Assembly: GCF_037126465.1 (NCBI RefSeq)
Contig: NC_088201.1
Location: forward strand, 9,202,450-9,266,449
Source: Ornithodoros turicata
Lineage: Eukaryota; Arthropoda; Arachnida; Ixodida; Argasidae
DNA length: 64,000 nt
Reading direction: 5' to 3'
Shown piece by piece: positions 21,006 to 33,263 of the stretch (the stretch's first letter is position 1; each line of letters starts with the position of its first letter). A program made the translations under genes and the position numbers. The notes beneath the pieces are model-generated. The model searched no databases, had not been told where the DNA came from, and saw only the letters and a list, made by a program, of their open reading frames with translations.

Positions 21006-22298
21006 CCTTCCAAGAGGTCTTTCCCGTTCATCTTGTACAACAATCCTTCTAAATTGCCTTCTGCGTTTTCTTTTTAAATTAGATGAGCCTACGGGAGGAT
21101 TCGAGAAAGGAAAAGGAATATAAAAAGACTTACCACATCTTCTCTCGAGCAGTCGACTAATGTGATAGCCCTCTGTCCGCCTTAATGCGGACCTTTCTTC
21201 CTCTATATTTTTCTCCGTATACGCTCGAGGCAGAAACAAGGCGCAGTCAATTCAAAAGATGGGACTGATGCGAACGCGTCAGTCCAGCTGTTACTGCACA
21301 AAGAAATGGGTCATATTCAAATCGAAGGGTAACGCTCCTGTCTGGGAAGACGGCAAGAAGTTGACGGGCGTTCGCCGAGCAAAACTCCGGAAATGGGAGC
21401 ATACCGCAATATGCATACGGCCCAAGGCAGTCAATACCATTGCAGGGTTGATATAAGCAGGATGGGGAACTAGACGCACGCTCTTCCTCTGCGTCTCCTT
21501 AATAGACGCCGTGCACCTTGCAGCGTTGCTGCCCTCCCACGCTGTCTGGGTAGACGGGAACTTTCGTTGCCAGTAGCGATCGAACGAGAGGAAGCAGCAA
21601 GTAAGCACTGAGAGGGGTTCCTAGGATAGTCAGAGCACCCACGACAGCTAATCAGAAAATGTATGGAAGCAAAACATGGTGCAGTGTCGGGTTAGAGTGA
21701 GCGGCTGCTATTACAAGAACGGTTGCAATTTTGCGCTTGTCAGTGCGTTGTGACACCTTGATAGATGTGGTTCGTTGCGTCAGACGCGCATTGCACTACA
21801 CGCCAGAGTGCTGTCGTATAGTTGGCCAGATAGAAACCCTCGAAAAATTCAAGGTGTTTCCCTACGCCTTCCCTAGATTTTTGCGGCACCGCCGAAATTT
21901 CTGAGACTGCCCAACACAGCTCGGCAAACAATACATATACGCATACACATATAACCACCCCACCTTGCCTCTTTTTTCGCTCCTTCCGATTTGTCTTTCT
22001 TTTTTCTTCTTTCTCTTTATTTTTCCTTTTCTCCCTTTTCCTTTTTGTAAGCGGGAATAGCAAGTCGGCTGCTGGAGCCAGGCTAACCTTTCCCCTCTTT
22101 CGTGTTTTTTGTTTTGTTTTGCAATAAATCTATATCCCCCCCCCCCCTTGAGAACTTGGCTTGCACTTCCTTTCTTTTTTTTTTTTTTCGCTCTCCCACT
22201 TATCAATGGAATTATTTTTGTACATTGAAGGCAACCAGTTCCTTTAAGCCACGCAGGAGCTGAAACCGAAACGAATATCGGTTCGGTTACGGTTCGGT
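21006..22298. other. Non-coding, low-complexity patches
   Basis: A pyrimidine-rich tract at 21966-22046 gives long lysine-rich ORFs on the other strand, which are artefacts. A poly-C run is at 22137-22147 and a poly-T run at 22177-22189. No gene seen. Confidence 0.4.
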
Positions 22299-22538
22299 GT
22301 CAGAACCAGGGAAGGATCACGGACGTATTTTCGTTACCGTTTCCATTTTCGTTACTGCTATATTTTCGTTTCCGTTATCCGTTTCTGATACCAGCTTTTA
22401 ATTTCACTTCCGTTACGTTTCGTTACTGTTTCCGGTAATGGAACGGCTGCTACAGAGCTGCGGGAGGACATGCCGTCCGGCTCTGTCAGCACCCTGTCTT
22501 GCCCGCAAGTGCTGCTTCGGTGTCACGCGTACACACTA

Positions 22539-22710
22539 CAGTGAACCCTCGTTATTATGACCATGGTCGTTCCCGAAAATTTTGGTCATAATGCGGAATT
22601 GTCATATTAACGGTGGGATTTGCAGAGATTTCATTAAGCTGTTCCCCAGGAGTATGGTCGTAAAGCGCGTATGTCACATTAACGGGGGTCATATTAACGA
22701 GGGTTCACTG
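22539..22710. mobile_element. 172-bp pogo/Tigger-like MITE (nested)
   Basis: Inverted ends CAGTGAACCCTCGTTANTATG face each other and TA lies on both sides (22537-22538, 22711-22712). Internal GTCATAATG and GTCATATTAACG motifs repeat the terminal sequence. Confidence 0.88.
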
Positions 22711-22903
22711 TACGCAAGTAATTTTACGTCGTTGGGATGCGCACATCTTGCATGATTTTTAAAGAAGTGTAGGAACGTGTCTTCAGACATTCTTCTGTCT
22801 TCAGTCACTCTTAGTTCCAGCAACCCAAGATGGGCGTAACCTTCATCCAATGTCGCATTCATAGGCGGACGCTTTCAGTAGTAAACAATACTGCCATAGC
22901 CAT

Positions 22904-23438
22904 CACTCTAAGAAAAAAAGGAGTACTTTTACTCCTTTTGGGGACTAAATGCATTGCCACAGAAAATAGTCCCTTTCGGGAGTAAATGCGCGGGAGTAAA
23001 TGGATGTCACAGAGTGGAGACTGCATTTCGCGCGCTGTTGTAAGAGTCCCAAGTACGAAATTCGTGTGCATGAATGAAAATACTCTGAAGCAAACCGTCA
23101 ACCGTGATATATCGAGTGATCTAAAATCTTGCGCCATACATAGGGCACAATTTGCGACGAAAGATGCGCTAACTGTTTCTTACTCCGTGTCGGTGGAAAA
23201 TTGCTCCGTTGGCTGGGTTATACAGCCTTATGCCGTTCAAACTGACCAAGGGCACATATTTACGTAGACTGTTGCATTCAGGAGGCCATTCGCGAAGTTC
23301 ACTGACAATTTGCAGTCCTGGGGAGTAAATGTCTGGACTAAATGTCGGGTCAGGGGACTAAAATGGGGAGTAATTGCAGACGAGGGGAGTAGAAGCTGCA
23401 ACTACTCCCCGTTTTACTCCTTTTTTTTTCTTAGAGTG
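22904..23438. mobile_element. 535-bp inverted-repeat element of unknown family (nested)
   Basis: The ends CACTCTAAGAAAAAAAGGAG and CTCCTTTTTTTTTCTTAGAGTG-type sequence are inverted copies. Next to both ends lie many GGGGAGTAAATG / GGGACTAAATG repeats. No target duplication can be recognised, so I cannot assign a superfamily. The 93-aa ORF inside has no known motif. Confidence 0.8.
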
Positions 23439-23932
23439 CACGGTGAAATGAAGAAAGCAAAAAAAAAATCATATGCTGTCATCCTCGTGCTTTGGTGGAG
23501 TAGAGTGCGTGGAGTCTATGCTGTGTAGGTCTCATGTCTTGATGTCATGTAGGTATAGGTAATGCCACGAGTAGGACAGCGAGTGATGCACCCTCGATAT
23601 CCAATATTGCGCTTTGTTTCCATGCTGTCGTGTAGTATTTAGAGCATTACAGGGAATGGAGTCATCGAAATACAAAAATAAAATGAAAAGTCACAGAAAT
23701 GTCATCGCACAACAGTAATAGTCATTACCCGAATTCAATACCGGACGATAATTTTCGTTCCCGTTTCTGTTTCCGGTAATGGAGAACAGTGGTTTGGAGG
23801 TAATGGAGGAGATTTGGAATTTGGAGGAGTGGTAATGGAGGACAGTGGTGCGTTTCCGTTATCGTCTCCAATTTCGGTAATATTTCGTTTCCCTTTCCGT
23901 TACCATTACCGTTACCCTTCCCTAGTCAGAAC

Positions 23933-25190
23933 TCTGAAATCGGTTACGGTATTCGCCGTTTTAATATTTGCGGTTACAGTTAACCAAACAGTTCAACCGG
24001 TATTTTTTTTTTTTTTCTGTTTTCTCTAGGATGTATCTGCATGCTGCGTGAATGTCGCAAAATGAGCTACAAAGTGCAAACGGGTAAAAATGAACATGTT
24101 TATCCGTTGCGCTCCGAAAGGGTGGTGCAGTGCCATCTGCCGGGTCGAAGAAAGAGCGAACTCATTCTTCGGAGCACTTTGGCCGTTCCCTACATTCTCC
24201 GTAAAATAATTTGTTGCGGTCTCTATTACCTCGTGCACATTCATTTCGCTCGTGCTGTAACAAGCTACAGGGCAAGAAAAACTGCGTGCGTTCAGCGGTT
24301 AAGCAAACAGATGTGGAAACAAGCAACGTGCAACGCTTCGTATCTTAAATGATCATAATAATACAGTTCATAACCAGGGATTACCCTCCCTGCATTTTTG
24401 CAACCCCCCCCCCCCCCTTTGAAATTTCTCAGGTGACCCCACCCTGTTCGGCCACCAACACGTTCTGGTAGTGGGTCCGGCGAATTACATCCTGTGCTGT
24501 CAAACTTGGGCTGTAGGACCACAGTCATGCAAATGATCGTACCATGCATTTGTCCAAAATCATTTGAAAGTGAGTGTGCAATGCATATATTGCGCGCATA
24601 TACGAGCAAAAATGCGTGCGGGCACGCAAACTCAATGTGGATCATCAAGAGCCATTTGCGCCCAACTTAATCAAGCGAGGTATTGTAAGGTTTTCACCGT
24701 TGGTTGCTAGGTGTCCATTGACAAGATGCTAGTCTCTTTTCTTTGTCGGTCGTGTGATTATGCATCTTAATATTGAAATGCCGTTCACAATGAATCTCTA
24801 TTCTAATGCACTGTGTTCTAAAGTAATAACATGTACAAATAAACCGCGAAAGCTGTGCAGATATGTCACCATTGTACCACGATTCTTTCCGTGTCTAAGA
24901 AAAATTCCGTAAGTGAAACCTTCACTAAGCATGACCCCCCCACCCCCTGAAAGCTCGGCACTCCCCCAGTAGGGAATTTCTGGGGAAATCACTGTTCATA
25001 TCATAAGGGACGTACATAATACCTGTCGTACGATGCGCATGTCATCCGATTATGGGTCCAAGCACATAAGATGGTGTGTTGTCTCTACAACTTCTGAATG
25101 AAACACACATGACGAAGAGATCTACTTTGACAGATGCACGTACTACGCCACTAATCAGAGTTGTAAAGCGATACAAATATCGCATCCAAA
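23933..25190. other. Non-coding with two poly-C tracts
   Basis: Runs of C at about 24406-24418 and 24935-24948 are each followed by a TGAAA-type sequence, as at 18846. They may be ends of one dispersed element. Between 23933 and 24010 and again at 25190-25390, CGGTTACGGTTT-type motifs recur, the outer repeat into which the 22.3-kb hAT element inserted. Confidence 0.4.
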
Positions 25191-25506
25191 GTTGTTCGCG
25201 TTCATGCTTGAACCGATTCATACGAACCGTAACCGAAATCACATTTTTCGGTTCAGGTTACGGTTTCGGTTAATTGCCGATGGTGAATTTTGGTTACACT
25301 GCGGTTACGGTTTTCGAAAAATATTTGACCTCCAAGCGGTTTTCGGTTCCGCTCGATCCGCTTTCGGTTCCGCTCTGCTTTCGGTGCTTGAAGGCACGTG
25401 ACACACATGATCTTGCCTTATCTCAGCTTTGCATGAGCTGATGCGTCATCAATTTGTTCAGAGGGCCTTTGCACAAGTGTTGGTGCCAGACGACAGGTAT
25501 AACATA

Positions 25507-26684
25507 TAGGGTAAGGTGGGGCAAGACGGGACAGAAATTTACAACTGAATATGAATTTTTTTATTTTTGTTTTAAAAAAAAACTAGCCATAGGCACATTC
25601 TCAGGGTTCTAGAGCTTCTGACATGTAAATGCAGAACGGACGTAGCCGGTTTAAAATAAGCACAGAACAAGAAACTCAAAAATACAGATTGTCCCATCTT
25701 GCCCCAACCCTCGGAGCAAGATTGCTGGAGCATTGCGTGGGGCAAGATGAGACATGCCGTGGTAATGAACTATACAAATTCGTTTTTGCAATTCCAGCAG
25801 ACAAAGTAAAGCCTGTAGGCCCATACGCAACCTCCCAAGCAGCACAATGTACTGAAAGTCGAGTGCAACAGGGGTGGACGGGTAGGTGGAGGGCCTTGAA
25901 CAGACTCATGAAGCTAAAGAACATTGATAAGACACATACCGTCCACCCCTATTGCACTCGACTTTCAGTACATTGTGCTGCTTGGGCTCCTTGAGCCCAT
26001 GCACCGCCCACATGATGCGCAATAAAACCGCCCAGAACCCGGTACTATCTTGCTCCACCGTTCTTTGCAAACACGACACCGCCAGTCTGATGTGTCGCTC
26101 GTCGCTCGCTTTCCTGTGCGCTTCTGCTTGGCTGTGAATATCCTAGGAAACAGGAAAATTTCCTGAAAAATCCTCTGCAATTTGCGTAAGAAATCTCTGA
26201 GGAACGAGCATAAAGTCACCTAATGGTTGACTTATCAGTATCTAAATTACATTAAATTTAAATTACATTAAATTGTTGCCCTTGCCCCGTGCATATCATC
26301 GGATGCATTATTTTTTCTGTTCAACATAATCAAGATTGTCCATATTTTGCATATATCTAGATGAATGAATAAAGAAATAGGATAACGGACTTACAGTGAC
26401 AGAATGAGCCTGTGAAACGCTGCTGCACAGATCACAAGAATAACGATTACAGAAAATCGCGCCTTTTGGGGGGGTCTTTACATTCCAGGCCGAAGTAACC
26501 ATTTTTTTTTTCTCTTCAACGCAAACACCAATCCGGACAATTCAAACGTGCAATAAAGCGGACATGCAGAGCCACCTATGAGTGAAGTTTCAAGCGCATG
26601 GAGCAACGTGTCTCTGAGACAGGCGGCGTCGAGCAAAAAATGTCGCGTCTCGTCCCGTGTCTCATCTTGTCCCACCTTACCCTA
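25507..26684. mobile_element. Element with GGGTAAGGTGGGGCAAGA inverted ends
   Basis: The left end reads TAGGGTAAGGTGGGGCAAGA. The right end is its inverted form with two changes, ending at 26684. If the outer TA is the target duplication, this is a mariner-type element. GGGGCAAGATGAGAC-like copies recur inside. A fold-back at 25834-25986 lies within it. No transposase frame. Confidence 0.7.
25834..25986. repeat. Near-perfect fold-back, arms about 48 bp
   Basis: The left arm contains CAGCACAATGTACTGAAAG and GTGCAACAGGGGTGGACGG; the right arm (25939-25986) is its reverse complement with very few differences. The loop is about 57 bases. It sits inside the 25.5-kb element. Confidence 0.85.
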
Positions 26685-26755
26685 ACCTCTGTTACTTCTG
26701 TTACTACTGTTACCTCCTCTGTTACTTGTGTATGGGAGGGAAGAAGTGTAGCAAC

Positions 26756-26936
26756 CAGGGCCGTAGCCAAGGGGGGGCGGTGGGTCCGGGGGTTGAAAAC
26801 AGAACCCTCCCTCCTCCCGAAATAGTAGTGCCTTTGGTAGTGCATTTGTGAGATGGAAAACGAGGGTGAAATCCTCCTCGTCCATGTAAAGTGCCCGTAG
26901 AACCCTTCCGGAAATATTTTTCTGGCTACGTTACTG
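26756..26936. mobile_element. Short CAGGGCCGTAGCCA-ended element
   Basis: The left end CAGGGCCGTAGCCA faces TGGCTACGTTACTG at the right end. The interior shares GTGAAATCCTCCTC and TGTAAAGTGCCCGTAGA with the 18.8-kb element. Another end of this type (GGCTACGGCACTGG) lies at 46339-46352. Confidence 0.6.
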
Positions 26937-27149
26937 TCGCAATCCCTTTAATTAATTCCAAGTTCTAGAGGACACACGTAGCTGCACAAACTCATCGTCA
27001 GATATTACGTTAGGTTTCACGAATTACCATAAGGTGTTTAGACCAGCGGCGGGCATCCCTTACGAAAATGAAATTTGCTTGTCTGTTGACGTCATTTGGA
27101 CGTTGGCCGCTTTGACTCTTCTTTTCACGGATGCTGCATCCGCTCCTTG

Positions 27150-27690
27150 GCAGCCGCTCCAATATCATGCTACAGACTTTGAGATAGTGAGTTCGAATCC
27201 AACAATCGGCTGTGCTGTCTGAGCCTTCCTCTGGGCTTTCGATGGGATAATTTCGCCAATAACCCTGGTGGTTACCGTGGTACAGGGAGCATCCCAATGA
27301 AGACTATCGTGGGATGCAGGCGTGTTTTCTGTGGTGGGTAGTTCCTTTGCACTACCCAAATCCCAGAGCAAGAGGGTCAGCACACCCCTCCCTCTCCTGT
27401 GCCACCATCGTCTCTCCCCTCTCCTCTTCTTCCTCCCCTGGGTGCACCGAGCCGCCACTCCGGAGCAGGCTGACTGCACCTTTCCCCTACATCACCCCTC
27501 CCACCCACCACTCTGGGCTTTCAAGCAGACTTTCCAGACGGATGTTGCCACAGTTCAGTTACCCTTGGTGTCGACGAAGGGCGCATACTAACCCCCGTGT
27601 CTCTCTCCTTCATGCTGTCCTTTCTGCATCTGTCGAGGTCTGTACACCGCCACTAGCCACAGCACATCGCGCGGTTCTCGTGACGTCATT
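27150..27690 (+). mobile_element. Diverged, interrupted SINE copy
   Basis: A B box (GAGTTCGAATCC at 27187-27198), the CGGCTGTGCTGTCTGAG block and, much later, TTTCCAGACGGATGTTGCC and GTCTGTACACCGCCA follow the order of the 56.3-kb SINE. Extra pyrimidine-rich sequence (27330-27500) separates the parts. The overlapping 182-aa ORF is an artefact of this repeat. Confidence 0.55.
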
Positions 27691-28077
27691 GCCGCGTGGT
27701 CATCACTTACGTTATAAAATTCGAGGATTGAACGCTACAGGTGCTCGAGAGTCGACTCCCAGCGACTCTACTCTCGATGCGGGTCGCTGGAGTCGATGGC
27801 GTACGATGACTCTAATACATCACAACCCCGACTCCGACTCTGGGGTCGCGCGAGTAGAATAAACGAAAACAAAACCAGAGTGTTACGAGCCCTTTAAGTT
27901 TGTCCACCTGAATTGGCTCGCAATTCGCTGTCGGAACTGCCTTTACCGAAGCAGACAAGTGCCCCCGGAGGGACAAATAGCTATCATAAAACGCAGTCAA
28001 AGCACAAGACCAGTATCCCGTCGTGTGATATGCAACGGATGACTCTCACTCCTGTACCTGATGTAGTGTACAAGAGA

Positions 28078-28240
28078 TCAGCTTCCGTGGCATAGTGGTT
28101 AGGGTGGCCGCTTTGCACGCCGAGACTGGGAGGTGACGCAGGTTCGAATCCACTGTGCTGTTTGAGGTTTTCACTGGGTTTCCCGGCAGTGTTTCCAGAC
28201 GAATGTCGGCACAGTTCACCATCCCCTCCCCCACACACAA
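28078..28240 (+). mobile_element. 3'-truncated SINE copy
   Basis: A clear head with A box (TGGCATAGTGGTTAG), B box (GGTTCGAATCC at 28141-28151) and the TTTCCAGACGAATGTCGGC body motif. The 3' half of the 56.3-kb copy is missing. Confidence 0.75.
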
Positions 28241-28613
28241 AACCAAGGGTCTGGATCCACCACTTGTTCTGTGCATGTCAGGCGGTCAAGTTCTTTCTTT
28301 AGTGTCTGCGTGGGACAACGACTGCCATGGTAACAGCTAGTCTAGTCTGACCGCGATATTATGGTGGACCGCGATATCAGCTGGTGTGTTGCCGGATAGA
28401 GTTTCTGCCGGATACTATCTGTACACTCAGGAGACAGAAAGTTTCAGTTTGACTTGAACATCCCTCGTAATATTGGAACTAAAAAAAAAAAAAAAGATCT
28501 GAGAGGTAGACCGAATTATACCCTGCTTGAAATCACTCAGCCCACACACCGGGATAGTAGAAAGAGATAACATTGTCGCATTCTGCTTCCGCTGGGATCA
28601 TGCCTTCCCTCTC

Positions 28614-28900
28614 CTTTTTCTTTTTTTCTTCCGTGTTAAGACCGCGAAGCAACTGTGGCTATGAGCGGCGTACAGATGTGGACAGATGAAGAGAGGACAG
28701 CAGGAAGGAGTGAGGGACAGAGGGGTCAGTATGTGTCCTGGGCCGACTTCAGGGGGAACTGTGCCGACATTCGTCTGGAAAGTCTTCGGGACCCAGGGAA
28801 AAGCTCACACAGCACAGCCGGTGGAAGGATTCGAACCCACCACCACCCAGTCTTCCAGCACGACCTTGGCTGCCACCAACGAGCTCGGCCATGCCGCTGG
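28614..28900 (-). mobile_element. SINE copy, minus strand, with poly(A) tail
   Basis: Read on the minus strand, the head carries a B box (GGTTCGAATCC) near 28830 and the body follows the family order. The tail appears as the T-rich run 28614-28630. The A-run and ATCTGAGAGGT repeat at 28484-28540 precedes it. Confidence 0.75.
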
Positions 28901-29009
28901 TAGTACTCCCAATTTCAGGAACTGTCACTTTTTCTACTATCACTCTGTGGGCCGGGTATGCAGCCTCCATTCGTCGGACTGACTGCGATTCTGCTCAAAG
29001 AGACGTCGC

Positions 29010-29332
29010 GCGCAATGCTCGGGGTGCTCGAAAAGCATGATGTTCGGCTATTTTTTTTCGATGGGATAGCTCCTCAATGTCAATGTCAATTATCATGAAT
29101 TTGAGCAAATGCGGCACGCTCTTCACAGTGGTGGGGTAAAAAAAAGTGACCCTTACTTGGCAAATTTCCGAGGTCAGTTCGCAAAAATTTACGTAATTAA
29201 ACTTACGTTCATGACGTTCACATCGGGAGGTGGCAAAATCTAGTAAGAACAAATGCCGTTCACCGCATGATTCTAGGTGGCGTAGTTTTTTTAATTATAA
29301 TTCAATGACACGCTTTTCTGGGACACCCTGTG
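29010..29332 (-). mobile_element. One-ended TE fragment with ACAGGGTGTCCCAG terminus
   Basis: The end at 29316-29332 reads ACAGGGTGTCCCAGAAAAG on the minus strand, a terminus type frequent in mariner-like arthropod repeats. The opposite end could not be found. Confidence 0.4.
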
Positions 29333-29468
29333 TACATGACTTGCACGTGACGTCACACCATAGCTTTCCCAGTGCTTTTTCCCTCTTTCTGGTGGACCGG
29401 CGCACACCGCCTATACGCGTGCTTCTTTTCCCTCTTTCTTTAGGGCCGGTGCAATCCATCTGTATGTT

Positions 29469-29949
29469 TAGGGAGTGACTCTTTCGGGTTAAACCCGATT
29501 CCGCCCGGTTATTCCCCCCCCGAACTGACCTCCGACCAATTCGGGTTAAACCCGATTTCTCCCCGAATTCCAGTCACTATGAAATCTTCAAGTGACGTTT
29601 CCACTGAAGACGAACATAGGTCGCTACGTGTAACACATGTAAGAATGGGTCACTTACTTTCCAAGCAATATACTCAGGTGTGTCAACACTGTCTGTGCCT
29701 TCGGGGATTACCGCTGAAAGGTCACGATCTCGCAAAAACAACAACAAAAGAACAAAAAAGAGAGATTAGGAAAGAACTTAATAGACAAGAGGAGAAACAA
29801 AAACACCCGATAACACCCGAAGACACAATTATTGAACACTGAACACAATTATCGCCCGATTTCTCCCCGAATTACAGATTTAAAAATAGCGCCCGATTTT
29901 TACCCCCCGAATCTGAGAAAGGCATTTAACCCGAAAAAGTCACTCCCTA
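29469..29949. mobile_element. hAT-type MITE, TTCGGGTTAAA subfamily
   Basis: Inverted ends TAGGGAGTGACTNTTTCGGG face each other. Sub-terminal motifs are CGGGTTAAACCCGATT and CCCCCCGAA. The flanks TCTGTATG and TCAGTATG differ at one base and allow an imperfect 8-bp duplication with two extra bases on the left. The 87-aa internal ORF has no recognised motif. Confidence 0.7.
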
Positions 29950-29957
29950 TCAGTATG

Positions 29958-31590
29958 TTCCGTCCAGGAACCCCCTAGGGATGTCCAAGTGGTCTCCCAA
30001 CCCGGAGTGCCCCAGTAAGGCAGATGGGGTACAGCGTTGTCATACTTGTGGGAATATTTTTAACACCTTATATGTGTCTAACATTTTTCTGACCCTGGGT
30101 TTAAAATACAATGTTTAAATGAGAACAGTGTACGGGTGGGACAGACTCATAGTACTTATTTTCGTTGATCCTGTGATTTGCGCAAATTCCCAGCAACTTT
30201 TCGCGAGAATGAATTCACTTACAGAGTCGCACTAAACCTACACACAAAAGGACAGAAGTTCATCGCGTGTCCGCGTGGTATAGCTGTTGTGCTGGGAGTG
30301 GGGAGGCCCTCCGGCGCCAAACGAACCCCTCCGCCAGCGCTCAGATTGGCCGGATGAAAAGCGTTCGCGTTTCTGCCCTTCTGCCCTTCTGCCCTCCGAG
30401 GCTGCCGAAGCTGCAGTGGCTGCAGCTGCAGCCTGCAGCACGGAGCGGTATTCGCGGTCCGCGTTTTACGGCGCCGCGAACGCGAAAAGCGTTCAAGAAA
30501 CGCCTGTGTGAATCCAGCTTCACAGGCTCAAACACGACGAAAGAATTTGTTCCATTAATATAGAAGGTGTGATACCCCAAAGTGTTTCAACTTTTGGGGG
30601 AGTTAAAGTATTCACAAACTTATCTCAGTGATTTGGTTACAATTTACTTATAGGAGCAGTGGGGTGACATTTAACATCGCTCGAAATCCTGCCTCATCTG
30701 CAAAGCTGTCCACCAGCAGTCACCGAGCAAATTATTTTCGCTCTGCGATGCGTTATCAAATTATAAAAAAAAAGTCTGAGAAAGCAGATACAGACGGCCG
30801 ACAAGACTGTCGCGTGACGTGTTCGAGGCTCCGTGCCTTGTTTCTTTGTTTGTCTTCGCAGCTCACGCGACGTTTATACGTGCTTGAGCTGTGCTGCTGT
30901 ACGTCACTGGTCACGTGAGGGGAGTGGCATACGTCAAGACGTCCTCTCGTTCTGCGATGCGCTCTTTTCACGAGGAAAAGGAAAAGGAACAAAGCACTCG
31001 CGCTCGCTCTGTAGGTAGGCTCATCCTTCTTTCGTAGGAACTCAAGGAACTCGTTTTATTCGTTGGAGAACGCACTGCACCGAAGAACGAAAAAAAAAGG
31101 GGCCACCTCAGTGCTCCTTTAAGTTAGCTCGACCATAAGCGCAGGAGTCCCGTACGTCACGAATAACTGTTGGTCAGTCAACCGCTGCCAACCAGCCTTG
31201 TATTGTCATCTGTTTGTCACTGTCGCTGCTTGACATTTTCAACAACTTTGTATTGTTAGCTGTCATATCCATCAAGATCACAAGCAGAGGCAGATATAGG
31301 ATTTTGCTCAGGGCTGGTCCTACCTTGGACAGCATCCTACTACACTACCTAAGGTCAACTGAAACTCTATGTAACGACAGAAATTGAGGGTTTGAGGGGG
31401 AGTTAGGACATCCCCATCCCAAGATCCAACTCTGAACCCAAGAACATACCTGTGGCATGTTGCCACACTGGATTTTTGCTAATGGGCATTGACTGTGTAT
31501 ATGCTATTTGTGCCGTAAAAAGAAGTCAAGATTTTCTTTTGATATATAACACGTGACATAGTAGAACACTACATGCAGAGGTAATTGTAA
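29958..31590. other. Non-coding, one GC-rich patch
   Basis: 30270-30520 is GC-rich, with CTGCCCTTCTG direct repeats and a CAGCTGCAG cluster; ORFs through it are compositional. No splice-supported exon was found. Confidence 0.4.
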
Positions 31591-31593
31591 CAA

Positions 31594-31599
31594 TTTATT
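31594..31599 (-). terminator. Probable polyadenylation signal of TAPT1
   Basis: AATAAA on the minus strand, about 1.67 kb downstream of the TAPT1 stop. The region between is AT-rich, without transposon ends or a competing gene, and fits a long 3' UTR. Confidence 0.5.
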
Positions 31600-33263
31600 G
31601 AGCACCACTTGTAAAACAAGCCTTTATAAAACAGGATGGCCTAACGAATCTTTAAACATCTTGCTATCATGCCTCAACTCCGCACTACATGGTTACTGAA
31701 AGACTGCTCACCAAAATTTATGTAGAGAGTTAACACACTGATATTATCACAAGTGTCACTAAAATGCCTGTCTCATAAATGGGACAACATATGCAGCATA
31801 TGTATCTATGATTGTATCTACAACACAAATTGTGAGGCATTTGTGAGGCATATATGTGTAATTTCATAATACTAAAACTGGCACAAAAGTGAATGGTCAA
31901 TCATAAAAAAAGCATAATACTTATTCTATAAAACATAACCAAAGGCTCCCCATAAAGTGAATGGGCTAACAAACTTTATGTACACAACTGTGTAGATTTG
32001 TATAAAATCATTGTTTAATACAACCCCTGCAGTCGTATCTAAATCTTATCAATCTTTGCTTTTCTTGTAATGAAAGGTCTCTGTCACAATATGGCACAAT
32101 GCATGTGCCATACGGAGATCTGAAAATGTCATTGCTATACTACTATGCTCCATCTCCAACGTCACAGAGAAACAGCACTTCCTGGGCACTGCTTGACGTG
32201 ACATAGCTCTCCAAGTAAAGCGCACAATCTTCTCAACTTCAAAAATACGTAGAAGCCTAGAGCTTGCTCTGTATGACCTACTAGAGGGCATAGTTTTAGG
32301 CACAAAAAACATTGTATTATGTGTGAAACAGGCATTTAATAGACAGAAGAAAAAATAGGTAACAGTTATCATATTGTGGCTATCATATCATGTCGTTACA
32401 ATTGCATCTGAGGTGCCTTTCCACAGAAGGAGTAATTTTTTTACACAAAAATGCTGTTATCCTATAAAAACACCTAAAAAAAACATTACTGCTTGTTTTC
32501 TTAAGAAGCACTGAAAGGATTTGTGAGAACCATTAAGAAGTGCGTCAGATGAAAGCTGCAACTAAGTACTCTCTGTATCAAAAATCTTTTCATTCTATCA
32601 TTATTTACAATGTACAGCAGAAACTCGAAAAGCACCAGAAGAAGAGTATGGTATGGGCAAAAAAATGTCACCTGGATTTCCTGGTGCCATTAATGATATT
32701 CTTAAAACCAACAACAAAGGAATGAGCTTGTTTCAATGAAGCTACCTCTACGCAATCATCTCTTACACGGATGTTTATACTTTTTACTTAAAACAGCTCG
32801 TACCAAAAAAGACAACCTAGGCCATACAAGACAGCCTGTCACATGTAAGTCGCATCTGCACATCTCGTTCAGCATGCATTCAAACGATTTTCCCCCCCGC
32901 TTTCAAAACCAAGTCAAAATCACAATTTTCAGTGCCTCATATTCTGCTCCTAAACAAACATTTTGGTGCGCAAAATTCAAACAAGAGCATCACGCGTCAG
33001 CCACAACCAAATATAGATATGCATCACATATACCGAGTGTTTTACCACTAGAAACGTCATGACATCTCTCCACATGAGTGAACTTATGCCGGTGATTGGA
33101 ATCACTCAGTTTGCATCACCCATTAACGAAAAACTGGACTTCATCCCAGTTTGGCACTCACCTCTACGAAGGCTGTCAAAGTTCTCAACAGTTCATTGCC
33201 TTTGCATGGAAGACGTGTGCCAAAATGACTAGAATGCTCGCTTTGCAACGCAAATCCATTCTG
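31600..33263 (-). other. Probable TAPT1 3' UTR
   Basis: AT-rich, free of recognisable mobile elements, in contrast to its surroundings. The ORFs here are short and have no domain. Interpretation as 3' UTR is inferred from position and composition only. Confidence 0.45.

Larger units (their letters stand above)
22307..23924. mobile_element. hAT-type element hosting two nested MITEs
   Basis: It begins CAGGGAAGG and ends CCTTCCCTA, with identical 8-bp duplications GTCAGAAC at 22299-22306 and 23925-23932. The sub-terminal regions are rich in CGTTACCGTTTCC-type motifs. Two other elements (22539-22710 and 22904-23438) have inserted into it; without them it is about 0.9 kb. It has no transposase. 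It inserted in turn into a tract of CGGTTACGGTT repeats. Confidence 0.82.

Noticed and set aside
21740..22206. Lysine-rich minus-strand ORFs of 107 and 114 aa
   Set aside because: Translation of a C/T-rich low-complexity tract.
27314..27862. 182-aa ORF
   Set aside because: Pyrimidine-rich SINE-derived sequence gives a long open frame by composition; no domain or splice support.
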